The translations under genes were made by a program, and so were the position numbers. This document shows, piece by piece, positions 47,898 to 55,941 of a DNA stretch of 64,000 nt (its first letter is position 1; the number at the start of each line of letters is the position of its first letter). This DNA comes from Streptacidiphilus carbonis (GTDB taxonomy: Bacteria > Actinomycetota > Actinomycetes > Streptomycetales > Streptomycetaceae), in assembly GCF_000787775.1 (NCBI RefSeq), contig NZ_BBPM01000016.1, positions 1 through 64,000 on the forward strand, read 5' to 3'. Under the pieces are notes generated by a model, which ran no database searches, was not told the DNA's origin, and was given only the letters and a program-made list of their open reading frames with translations.

Positions 47898-48259
47898 CTC
47901 TTCTGTCCCTGAATGCCACGCCGCAGCCGCGGACCGGATCGGCCGCGCCGGTGAACCTCACCGCCCTGCTGGCCGCCGGAACCCTCGGATCCAACACCGG
48001 GGTGTCGTTCGTCAACACCGGCCGCGAGGTGCTGCTCGTCAACGTCACCTCCGGCGGGTCGACGTGCTCGGTCGCGATCGGCACCACCATCGAAGGCCAG
48101 GCGGTGAGTCCACTCACGCCAGTGCTGACATCGTCGGCGATCAACGCGATCGGGCCGTTCCCGGCCGACGAGAACCAGCCCGGGGGCCTGATCCAGGTCA
48201 CGTTCGGCACGACCGCGAACGTGACCTGCGCCCTGCTGCAGAACACCGGCGTCCTCTAG
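47894..48259 (+). CDS. Beta-rich virion protein (121 aa)
   Basis: TGVSFVNTGREVLLVNVTSG and IGPFPADENQPGGLIQVTFG show a jelly-roll-like pattern similar to the decoration-type protein at 44904, suggesting a paralogue used on head or tail. GTG overlaps the upstream stop. An intrinsic terminator follows. Confidence 0.6.
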   Translation: MTLLSLNATPQPRTGSAAPVNLTALLAAGTLGSNTGVSFVNTGREVLLVNVTSGGSTCSVAIGTTIEGQAVSPLTPVLTSSAINAIGPFPADENQPGGLIQVTFGTTANVTCALLQNTGVL

Positions 48260-48283
48260 CGGTCCCCGCAACGCCAAACCGTC

Positions 48284-48306
48284 GCCCGCCATGTGCGGGC
48301 TTTTTT
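48284..48306 (+). terminator. Intrinsic terminator with T6 tail inside the late cluster
   Basis: GCCCGC-n5-GCGGGC followed by TTTTTT. It is the clearest factor-independent terminator in the window and lies between the neck genes and the tail-tube gene. Confidence 0.75.
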
Positions 48307-48354
48307 CATGCCCGCGCCCGGCCTTGGGCGCCCTGACCCAAGGAGACGATTCCG

Positions 48355-48945
48355 ATTTCGGTCAATGCAGGCAATCTCGTCATGGGGCCGGCGCGGCTCT
48401 ATGTCGCCCCGTTCGGTTCCGCGGAGCCGCTGGACTCGGCGGTGACGCCGAACGGCACGGTCACGCCTCCGTCGTCTCCGTGGACCGATGTGGGCGGCAC
48501 TGACGGCGGTACCACGTACGAGGTCGACAACACGTACACGGCGCTGCAGGTCGACCAGATCATCATGGAGGTCGGTGCGCGCCTGACGGAGATGAAGTTC
48601 TCCGTGACCACGAAGCTGAGCGAGATGACGCTGGCGAACCTGAACACGGCGCTGAACAACATCGCGACGGTGGCCACGAACTCCGGGTACTCGACGATGG
48701 ACATCAACGTCGGGTCGTCAGCGTCGCAGCCCACCTATGCGGCGCTGATCATCGACGGGTGGGCGCCGATGCTGTCCACCGGCGCTCCGGCGCTGCGCCG
48801 CGTCATCGTCCGCAAGGTCCTGTCGCAGGTCAAGGCGACTCTGGCGTTCGACAAGAAGACCCAGCAGAGCATCGACTGCACTTTTCAGGCATATTTCGTC
48901 AGCAGCAGCATCGCACCGGTGCACATCGCCGACCAAACGAGCTGA
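48355..48945 (+). CDS. Major tail (tube) protein, apparent ATT start
   Basis: The core MGPARLYVAPFGSAEPLDSA, then TYEVDNTYTALQVDQIIMEV and ARLTEMKFSVTTKLSEMTLA match actinophage tail-tube proteins. Related proteins usually begin with the NAGNLVMGPARLY segment. Here that segment is in frame but preceded by ATT at 48355, 9 nt after AGGAG (48341-48345). The first ordinary start is ATG 48382, which would remove nine residues. The last 25 or so codons use lower-GC choices (ACT TTT, GCA TAT) next to an HNH gene. Confidence 0.85.
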   Translation: MSVNAGNLVMGPARLYVAPFGSAEPLDSAVTPNGTVTPPSSPWTDVGGTDGGTTYEVDNTYTALQVDQIIMEVGARLTEMKFSVTTKLSEMTLANLNTALNNIATVATNSGYSTMDINVGSSASQPTYAALIIDGWAPMLSTGAPALRRVIVRKVLSQVKATLAFDKKTQQSIDCTFQAYFVSSSIAPVHIADQTS

Positions 48946-48995
48946 TTTCGCAGGTCAGTTGACCTAAGCGCATAACAAATAGGATGTGCTACGGG

Positions 48996-49001
48996 TAGAA
49001 T
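48996..49001 (+). promoter_or_regulatory. -10 box TAGAAT of the HNH gene
   Basis: TAGAAT ends 7 nt before ATG 49009, with a weak -35 (TAACAA at 48973-48978, 17-bp spacer). No Shine-Dalgarno, so the gene is probably leaderless. The dyad AGGTCA-gt-TGACCT (48952-48965) lies upstream. Confidence 0.5.
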
Positions 49002-49008
49002 TGGGCCT

Positions 49009-49584
49009 ATGGCGAGGCCCAAAAATCCCGAGCACGAATACCTTCCCGACGGTCGCGGACGCCTCAAGGCACATGTCCGAATAGTCTGCGAGTCCTGCAG
49101 CAAAGAAGCCCTTGTCCGCGCAGACGGCAGCAAGCGCTTCTGCTCGAAGAGTTGCTCCACCACAAGGCAGCACCTCGAAGGACGCAGCAGGCAACTGCGC
49201 GGCGAGGAGCACTACGCTTGGAAGGGCTCGGACGCGAAGTACCAAGCCCTTCACCAGCGAGTGAGCCGAGCGCGAGGCCGCGCCGATCGCTGCGAATGGC
49301 GGCCATCGGTCGGCTGCGCAAGTCGCAAGTACGAGTGGTCGCACATTCATGGCACTGACACCGGAAACGTCGCGAACTATCGGTCGCTGTGCAAGACCTG
49401 CCATCAGCGATACGACGGCCAGACCGGGGCGGATCACGCGAATGCGAAGCTGACCGCCGAACAAGTAGCTGAGGTGCGAAGGAGATACGCCGCAGGAGGC
49501 GTGAGCCAGCAGGCTCTCGGCGACGAGTACGGCGTCCACCAGGCCACCATCAGCGCAGTGGTGCTGCGCCAGACGCACCGCTAG
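49009..49584 (+). CDS. HNH homing endonuclease
   Basis: 191 residues. Zinc-binding Cys pairs (CESCSKEALV, FCSKSC), an HNH core (EWSHIHGTDTGNVANYRSLC, KTCHQRYDGQ) and a C-terminal HTH (KLTAEQVAEVRRRYAAGGVS, DEYGVHQATI) related to the modules in the GIY-YIG protein at 43839. It sits directly behind the tail-tube gene with its own promoter and terminator. Confidence 0.85.
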   Translation: MARPKNPEHEYLPDGRGRLKAHVRIVCESCSKEALVRADGSKRFCSKSCSTTRQHLEGRSRQLRGEEHYAWKGSDAKYQALHQRVSRARGRADRCEWRPSVGCASRKYEWSHIHGTDTGNVANYRSLCKTCHQRYDGQTGADHANAKLTAEQVAEVRRRYAAGGVSQQALGDEYGVHQATISAVVLRQTHR

Positions 49585-49593
49585 CCACACCTC

Positions 49594-49626
49594 GGAAGCC
49601 CGGCACTCCCCGAGTGCCGGGCTTCC
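49594..49626 (+). terminator. Hairpin terminator after the HNH gene
   Basis: Perfect 14-bp stem GGAAGCCCGGCACT / AGTGCCGGGCTTCC with a 5-nt loop, 10 nt past the stop. Confidence 0.7.
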
Positions 49627-49666
49627 GCATGTCCACCCTCACTCTCACACCCTCGGAGTATCACCC

Positions 49667-50068
49667 ATGGCTGCACGGGTCACGGCCCCCACCAAGAAGA
49701 CCGCTGCGAAGAAGGCTCCTCCCGTGGTTGCGCTGCCTGCGCGCACCGCGGCGGGGGTTCCGTTCGAGCCGCTGCGACTGTCCTCGGCGGAAGCGGAGCC
49801 GCAGGAGACCGTCGACCTGTTCGAGATCGACGACGTCATGTACTCGGTGCCGCGCAAGCCGCGCGCGAACATCGCCCTGCAGTACCTCGACGCGGCGGAG
49901 CGCCTCGGCCCGGCCGCGGCGGACCTGTTCCTGCTGCGGGCGATGCTCGGCGAGGACGGCTACACGGCGCTGAGCCACTGCGAGTCCCTCACGCAGGAGC
50001 ATGTGGCGTGGGTGCTGGAGACCGTTCAGGGTCTGACGTTGGGGACGATCGAGGCCCCAAAAGCCTGA
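49667..50068 (+). CDS. Tail assembly chaperone (short form)
   Basis: 133 residues: a basic Ala/Lys N-terminus then a helical domain (NIALQYLDAAERLGPAAADL, FLLRAMLGEDGYTALSHCES). This is the lambda-gpG equivalent, bound to the tape measure during tail assembly. GGAG precedes the ATG. A slippery heptamer lies four codons before the stop. Confidence 0.85.
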   Translation: MAARVTAPTKKTAAKKAPPVVALPARTAAGVPFEPLRLSSAEAEPQETVDLFEIDDVMYSVPRKPRANIALQYLDAAERLGPAAADLFLLRAMLGEDGYTALSHCESLTQEHVAWVLETVQGLTLGTIEAPKA

Positions 50069-50388
50069 TGGTCGGCAGTGACCGCTGGCATCAGTTGCGG
50101 TGGGTGGTGCACTGCCTGGACGACATCGCCTCGGACATGTCGGTGTTCCATCGCGTCGACGACATCACGGCGCTGGACGGTCCGACGCTGATGCGCCTGG
50201 CGTGGCGGCTGCCCGCCTACGAGGGCGCGATGCGGTCCCGGGTGATGGCCGAGCAGGAAGAGAACCCGTCGCCGTCACCGCAGGGTCGGGTCTCGGCGCC
50301 GCGGGGTGAGAGCCGTGAGTGGAACCCGGGAACGCAGGCCACGTTGCAGGCCGACCCGGCACTCAAGGGCATTTTCAGCTTCAACTGA
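49667..50388 (+). CDS. Tail assembly chaperone, -1 frameshift product (240 aa)
   Basis: Slipping -1 at C CCA AAA joins the short form to the downstream frame (SLMVGSDRWHQLRWVVHCLD, MRLAWRLPAYEGAMRSRVMA), the lambda gpGT equivalent. The downstream part also has ATG 50068 overlapping the short-form stop, so reinitiation is a second possibility. The size before the tape measure is normal. Confidence 0.8.
50056..50062 (+). other. -1 ribosomal frameshift site CCCAAAA
   Basis: The heptamer C CCA AAA fits the X XXY YYZ rule exactly in the zero frame of the short chaperone, with the stop 4 nt downstream. After slipping, reading continues AGC CTG ATG GTC. Confidence 0.85.
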
Positions 50389-50428
50389 TCGGGCTTGCGC
50401 CCCCTGGTGTGGTCGGAGGTGACTTCCG

Positions 50429-53400
50429 ATCCCCGAAGGTTTCCGCGTCGCAAAAGCTTGGGTGGAGGTCACTCCGGACACGGAGGGCTTCAAGGAGAAG
50501 GTCCAGGCCGCGGTCGACGAGGCGCTGGCCGGGGTGCGCGGGCGTGCCCGCGTGGACCTGGACACCGCCGCGTTCGACGCCAAGCTCGACGACGCGAAGG
50601 CGCGCCTGGACGAGTTCGGCGGCGACCGGTCCGAGGCGTCGCTGCACCTGAACAGCGAGCAGTTGTCGGCCGCGGCCGACGAGGCGCACGAGAAGCTCGA
50701 CGAGCTCGACTCCCGGTCCGCGCGGCCCGATGTGGCTCTCGGGACCGATGACCTCGACGCGAAACTCGACGAGGCCCGCGAGAGGATCCAGGAGCTCGAC
50801 GCCGAACACGCCCGCCCCGACGTCACCCTGAACACGGGCGAGTTCGACGCCAAACTCGACGAGGCCAGGGCCCGACTTGCCGCCCTGAACGAGGACTCCG
50901 CCTCACCGCGGGTCTACGCGCGCGACGCCCAGGGCCGCTTCGCCGGCGGGGGCAGCGGGGAGGGCGAAGGCGGCGTCGGCCGGTCCTACCTGCGGGACAG
51001 CCGCGGCCGGTTCATCGGCGCCGGCGGTCACGGCGAGGAGCCCGCCGCGGAGCCGGCAGAGGAGCGGGCCAGCCGGTTCCGTGCCCTGCTCGGCGGTGTC
51101 ACCCGCCGCCTGCAGGGCGCCGGCGACCAGGGCGGCCAGTTCCTGAGCAGTGCCGGCGGCGGTGTCATGTCGTTCCTGGGCGAGCACGCCCTGGGCGCCA
51201 GCCTGACCGCGGGCGTCACCGCTCTGGCGCCGGGCATCGCCGGTGCGGGCATGGGCCTGGGTCTGCTCGGTGGCGCGGGGATCCTGGGCCTCGGCGGGAT
51301 CGGCGAGGCCGTGTCGGCGGCGCACCAGGCGTCGATGAACATCGGCATGACGCCGCAGCAGAAAGCCGCGACGCAGTTCTCGAACCAGGTCGCGGTCCAG
51401 CAGGCGCAGAACCAGGTCGGCCAGGCGCACATGCAGGCCGCCCAGGACGCGATCACGTCGGCGGAGTCCATCGAGTCCGCGGAGATGAACCTCGCCTCGA
51501 CGGAGCGGAACGCCGCCGAGCAGCAGGTCCAGGCGTTGCAGTCGGTGCGGCAGGCCCAGCAGGGCGTCGAGGAGGCCAACTACGGGCTGTCGGAGGCGCA
51601 GTACAACCTGACGCAGGCGTGGGAGACCGCGCGGGAGCAGATCCGGCAGCTCAACGACCAGCTCGCGGACTCGAAGCTGAACGTGCAACAGGCACAGTTG
51701 GCGATCAAGCAGGCCATCTACCAGCAGCGCCTGGTCGACCAGAACGCCTATTCGACGCTGCTGGACCGCCAGCAGGCGTCCCTGGCTGTGGCGCAGGCCC
51801 AGCAGCAGCTCACCGACGCGCAGGACCAGCAGACCGCGGCGCAGTACAAGGCGAACCTGGTCAACAAGGAGGGCGTTGCCGGGCAGCAGACCGTCATCCA
51901 GGCCAAGCAGGGCGTCACGGCGGCGCAGTACCAGCAGCTCGACGCGCAGGCGCAGTATGCGGATGCGCAGCGGCAGTTGACGCTGACGGAGCTGAACAAC
52001 GCCTCGCAGGTCAAGCAGGCGCAGATGCAGTTGTCGGCGGCGCAGGAGCAGGCAGCGTTCCAGCGGCGCATGGATGCGCGGACCGTTGCGATCGCCGAGC
52101 AGAACGTGTCGAACACCATCAAGGAGCAGCAGCTCCAGTGGGCTGCGACGATGTCGACGGAGAACCAGGCCGCGCTGCTGTTCCAGAAGGACATGTCGCG
52201 CCTGACCCCGGCGGCGCGCGCGGTGGTCGAGCAGATCCTGTCGATGCGTACCGCCTTTCATGCGATGGCGGGGGTGGCGCAGAACGCGATCGCGCCGGGC
52301 GTGTCGCTGATGCTTACGGGCCTGATGGCGGGCATGCCGAAGCTGACCCAGGGTGTGGGCCAGGTCGGCAATGTGATCTCGGGGGTGTTCGCGAAGGTCG
52401 GCCGGTCGCTGCAGTCCGCGTCTGGGGCCAAGGTGTTGGACGGGCTGGTCGCCAACGGCGTCCGGTTCGCTCAGATCGTTGTGCCCGCTCTGACGGGGTT
52501 CGTGGGGGCGCTTGCGAAGGTCGGTTCGCAGAAGGGCGCGGTCGACGGGCTCGCGAACCTGATCGGCGGACTGGCCGGCGGTCTGACGAACGTCGTCACC
52601 GCGGTCGCCCCGTTCACCAGTTCCTTGTCGCTGCTGGGCACGGTCCTGGGTAAGGCCTTGGGGCCGGTCGGAACACTGCTGGGCGGTGTCGTCGGGCAGC
52701 TCGCGAAGACCCTGGCTCCGCTGCTGGTGCAGCTCCTGCCGTCCTTCCGGATGCTGGTCGGCCTGCTGGGCGCGCAGCTCACGCAGGCGCTCCAGGAGGC
52801 GGCTCCGGCGCTGGTCCAGCTGGTCACCGTGGCGGTGCAACTGCTGCCCGCGGTGACGCCGCTGGTCAGCATCTTCGGCTCCGGGCTGGCGGGCGCGCTG
52901 CGGGTGGTGAGCGCTGTCCTGCAGGGCCTGAACACCTTCCTGGCCGCGAACATCAGCTGGGTGCGCCCGCTGGCGTCGATCGTGCTGGGGATCATCGCCG
53001 CGATGAAGATCTGGACGATCGTGCAGGGCGCGTTCAACCTGGTCATGGACGCCAATCCGATCTCGATCGTGGCACTGGCGATCGCGGCCCTGGTCGGCGG
53101 AGTGGTCTACGCCTACGGGCACTTCACGTGGTTCCGCCAGGGCGTGCAGGCCGCGTTCTCCGCGATCTCGGCTGAGGCGCTGTTCCTGTGGCACAACGTG
53201 TTCGACCCCATGTGGCACGGCATCGAAGCGGGGGCGTCCTGGCTGTACAACAACGGGATCAAGCTGTACTTCGAGATGATCCGCCAGGAGTTCACGGTCC
53301 TGGAGTCCGTGGCCCTGTGGATGTGGCACAACGTCTTCGATCCGCTGTGGCACGGGATCGTGGCCGGCGCGTCCGGGTTCGTTTCGATGTTCAAGACGAT

Positions 53401-54604
53401 CTGGTCGTCCCTGGAGACCACGTTCAAGACGCCCGTAAACTTCTTGATCAACACCGTCTACAAGGGTGGCATCGAGGCCCTGTGGAACAAGGTCGTCGGC
53501 GCCGTGGGCCTGAGCAGCCTCAACCTGCCTGACATCACGCCCCTGGCCGCCGGCGGTGTTCTTCCCGGGTACGCGCCGGGGCGCGACTCCGTCCCCGCGG
53601 TGCTGTCGCCGGGTGAAGGCGTCCTGGTGCCCGAGGCGGTCCGGGCCATCGGCCCGGGTACCGTCAACGCCCTCAACGCGAAGTACGGCGGCGGACGCGG
53701 GTCCGGCGGCGGCCACTACTCCGGCGGCGGTATCGCTGGTCTGGCCGGGTCGATCTGGCACGGCGTCACCTCGGCGGCGAGCAAGGCCGTCGACATGGCG
53801 AAGATCACTGCTGCACTGGCGACGGGCAACACCACGGCGCTCAGCAACGCGCTGACTGCCCTGGTGGGCACCAATGCGGTCGGCAACTACGCCAAGATGA
53901 TGCTCGGGGTGCCGACGACGCTGATCGGCCACCTGACCAAGGCCATCGTGTCGATGTTCACCGGCAGCAGTGGCGGCTCCGGCGGCACGTCCACCCCGTC
54001 CACGCCATCTGGAACCGTTGCACAGTGGTTCCAGCAGGCCGTCCAGCTCACCGGTGTGGGGGCCGGGTGGCTGCCGGACCTGGAGACGATCGGGCACTAC
54101 GAGTCGGGCGACAACCCCAACGCGATCAACAACACCGACTCCAACGCCATGGCCGGGGATCCGTCCCGCGGCGTCATGCAGACGATCATGTCGACGTTCC
54201 AGGCCTACCACCAGGCCGGAACCAGCAGCAACATCTTCGACCCGGTCGCGAACATCGCGGCGGCGATCAACTACATCAAGTCGCGATACGGGACGGTCGG
54301 CAACGTGCCCGGCATCCGCTCCCTCGCCTCCGGGGGCAGCTACGTCGGGTACGACTCCGGCGGCTGGCTCATGCCGGATTCGATGCCCGTCAACCATCTC
54401 GGGAAGCCCGAGGCGGTCCTCACCCCGCAGGAGTCCGCGGCGTTCGTCGCCATCGTGCGCCAGCTCACCTCCCAGGGTGTCGGGGCCAGCGGGCTGGGAC
54501 GAGGGGTCAACGTCGTACAGAATTTCAATGGCACGATGTGGCCCAATCCCGAACAGCAGGCCGCAATGCGTCGTGACCTTGCACTCGCATTGGGTGGGGC
54601 CTGA
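50429..54604 (+). CDS. Tape measure protein with transglycosylase domain; start possibly ATC
   Basis: About 1391 codons, the longest gene, setting tail length. The N-terminus repeats a DAKLDEAR unit (38-residue period). Long Gln/Ala coiled coils span 290-570. Hydrophobic segments follow at 220-290 and 590-880 (tail-tip membrane interaction). C-terminal residues about 1190-1300 resemble an SLT lytic transglycosylase (ETIGHYESGDNPNAINN, then RGVMQTIMSTFQAYH). The family-like opening FRVAKAWVEVTPD lies before the first GTG (50462). GGAGG at 50415-50419 points 9 nt ahead to ATC 50429. Confidence 0.9.
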   Translation: MPEGFRVAKAWVEVTPDTEGFKEKVQAAVDEALAGVRGRARVDLDTAAFDAKLDDAKARLDEFGGDRSEASLHLNSEQLSAAADEAHEKLDELDSRSARPDVALGTDDLDAKLDEARERIQELDAEHARPDVTLNTGEFDAKLDEARARLAALNEDSASPRVYARDAQGRFAGGGSGEGEGGVGRSYLRDSRGRFIGAGGHGEEPAAEPAEERASRFRALLGGVTRRLQGAGDQGGQFLSSAGGGVMSFLGEHALGASLTAGVTALAPGIAGAGMGLGLLGGAGILGLGGIGEAVSAAHQASMNIGMTPQQKAATQFSNQVAVQQAQNQVGQAHMQAAQDAITSAESIESAEMNLASTERNAAEQQVQALQSVRQAQQGVEEANYGLSEAQYNLTQAWETAREQIRQLNDQLADSKLNVQQAQLAIKQAIYQQRLVDQNAYSTLLDRQQASLAVAQAQQQLTDAQDQQTAAQYKANLVNKEGVAGQQTVIQAKQGVTAAQYQQLDAQAQYADAQRQLTLTELNNASQVKQAQMQLSAAQEQAAFQRRMDARTVAIAEQNVSNTIKEQQLQWAATMSTENQAALLFQKDMSRLTPAARAVVEQILSMRTAFHAMAGVAQNAIAPGVSLMLTGLMAGMPKLTQGVGQVGNVISGVFAKVGRSLQSASGAKVLDGLVANGVRFAQIVVPALTGFVGALAKVGSQKGAVDGLANLIGGLAGGLTNVVTAVAPFTSSLSLLGTVLGKALGPVGTLLGGVVGQLAKTLAPLLVQLLPSFRMLVGLLGAQLTQALQEAAPALVQLVTVAVQLLPAVTPLVSIFGSGLAGALRVVSAVLQGLNTFLAANISWVRPLASIVLGIIAAMKIWTIVQGAFNLVMDANPISIVALAIAALVGGVVYAYGHFTWFRQGVQAAFSAISAEALFLWHNVFDPMWHGIEAGASWLYNNGIKLYFEMIRQEFTVLESVALWMWHNVFDPLWHGIVAGASGFVSMFKTIWSSLETTFKTPVNFLINTVYKGGIEALWNKVVGAVGLSSLNLPDITPLAAGGVLPGYAPGRDSVPAVLSPGEGVLVPEAVRAIGPGTVNALNAKYGGGRGSGGGHYSGGGIAGLAGSIWHGVTSAASKAVDMAKITAALATGNTTALSNALTALVGTNAVGNYAKMMLGVPTTLIGHLTKAIVSMFTGSSGGSGGTSTPSTPSGTVAQWFQQAVQLTGVGAGWLPDLETIGHYESGDNPNAINNTDSNAMAGDPSRGVMQTIMSTFQAYHQAGTSSNIFDPVANIAAAINYIKSRYGTVGNVPGIRSLASGGSYVGYDSGGWLMPDSMPVNHLGKPEAVLTPQESAAFVAIVRQLTSQGVGASGLGRGVNVVQNFNGTMWPNPEQQAAMRRDLALALGGA

Positions 54605-54671
54605 CCCTCCCGGCGCCGTGGCCGCCCTCGTTTCCCTGACCGTGATCCATGGGTGAGACGGAGGTGATCGC

Positions 54672-55925
54672 TTGTCCGGCGCGGTCGCGGGCCAGCCGTA
54701 CGTGCTCTACCTCAACTTCTACAACGAGGAGTCAGGAACCCTCACCGACCCCACCAACGTCACCCTCGACATCACGTACGGCTCCGAGATCGGATTCGTG
54801 CCCGACACGGCGGGCCCGTTCACCTACCAGGGGGCGTCCAGTCCGACGCCGGGCCAGGTGTGGCGCACGGGGGTGGGCCAGTACGCGTGCACGTGGTACA
54901 TCCCCGCCAGCACCGCGCAGGGCGTCTACGTCGCGAACTGGACGTGCCCGTACGGCCCCGATGTGTTCCTCGGCGTCGAAAACTTCCCCGTCGCGGGAGG
55001 CTTCCAGCCGTCCGCCCCGGCGCGCGACACCGGCTACTGGACCGGCGGCCTGATCTACGGCGCCGCGGGGCTCGACATCGAGTTCGGGCAGGTCGACGCG
55101 AACGGCATCTGCTGGCTATGGCAGAAGCTGGAGGGCTGGGACGGCCCGGACGTGCAGGGCGCCGGGGTCATCGCCCGCTCGGGCGACCACGGCGCGTGGG
55201 CGTCCCCGCAGTACTACGCGGCCCGCCAGTTGACGCTGACGGTCACCGCGTCGGCGCCCACCCAGGCGCTGCGGGACACCGCCCGGGCGCTGCTGCAGCA
55301 GGCGGTGCCGATCTCCGACCTGGCGAAACTGCGCTACGACGAGCCGGTCCCGAAGTTCGCGTGGGTACGGCGCTCCGGCAAGGTCACCGAGGCGTACCCG
55401 ACATTGGGTGATGTCACGTTCACGATCGGCCTGGTGGCGCCCGACCCGCGCAAGTACGCGGTGACGCAGCGCTCTCTGGCTATCGGCCTGACTCCGGCCG
55501 GTGTCGGCGGCGGCATGATCGAGCCGTTCACCGTCCCGTTCACCCTGCAAGCCGCCGCCGCACCCGGCGCCGCAACAGCCACCAACGGCGGGAACTTCCA
55601 GACCCCGGCGGTGGCCGTGATGACGGGGCCGGTGGTCGCGCCGACGCTGTCGAACACCACCACCGGGCAGACCGTGTCCTGGTCCACCCTGTCGCTCGCC
55701 GCAGGGCAGGTCCTGGTCGTGGACTTCCTGAACAAACAGGGATACGTCAACCCGACCATGACGTCCACCAGCCCCGGCATTCCCTCCACCGGCGGCACGT
55801 ACTGGCCCGCCGACGCCGCGTCCAGCTGGTGGCAACTGGCACCGGGCAGCAACCAGGTGCAGTTCGGCGGCATCGCCGCCAGCGGAGCCACCGTCACGTA
55901 CTACTGGGCCGATTCGTGGGTCTGA
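54672..55925 (+). CDS. Distal tail protein with N-terminal Ig-like domain
   Basis: 417 residues. Residues 1-110 form a beta domain (GQYACTWYIPASTAQGVYVA) like that on the connector at 45720. Residues 120-260 are a Dit-type core (LDIEFGQVDANGICWLWQKL, SPQYYAARQLTLTVTASAPT, with ALRDTARALLQQAVP). The rest is beta-rich. It caps the tail tube and carries the baseplate. TTG start after GGAGGTGA. Confidence 0.8.
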   Translation: MSGAVAGQPYVLYLNFYNEESGTLTDPTNVTLDITYGSEIGFVPDTAGPFTYQGASSPTPGQVWRTGVGQYACTWYIPASTAQGVYVANWTCPYGPDVFLGVENFPVAGGFQPSAPARDTGYWTGGLIYGAAGLDIEFGQVDANGICWLWQKLEGWDGPDVQGAGVIARSGDHGAWASPQYYAARQLTLTVTASAPTQALRDTARALLQQAVPISDLAKLRYDEPVPKFAWVRRSGKVTEAYPTLGDVTFTIGLVAPDPRKYAVTQRSLAIGLTPAGVGGGMIEPFTVPFTLQAAAAPGAATATNGGNFQTPAVAVMTGPVVAPTLSNTTTGQTVSWSTLSLAAGQVLVVDFLNKQGYVNPTMTSTSPGIPSTGGTYWPADAASSWWQLAPGSNQVQFGGIAASGATVTYYWADSWV

Positions 55926-55941
55926 AAAGAGGACTGCTGCT

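Noticed and set aside
43717-48957. Inverted 9-bp copies TGACCTGCG / CGCAGGTCA behind the coat and tail-tube genes
   Set aside because: Suggestive of a shared insertion target for the two nuclease cassettes, but 9 bp in high-GC DNA is within chance and no direct duplication was found.
50903-54397. Very long minus-strand open frame opposite the tape measure gene
   Set aside because: It mirrors the repetitive coiled-coil codons of the tape measure and has no initiation signals.
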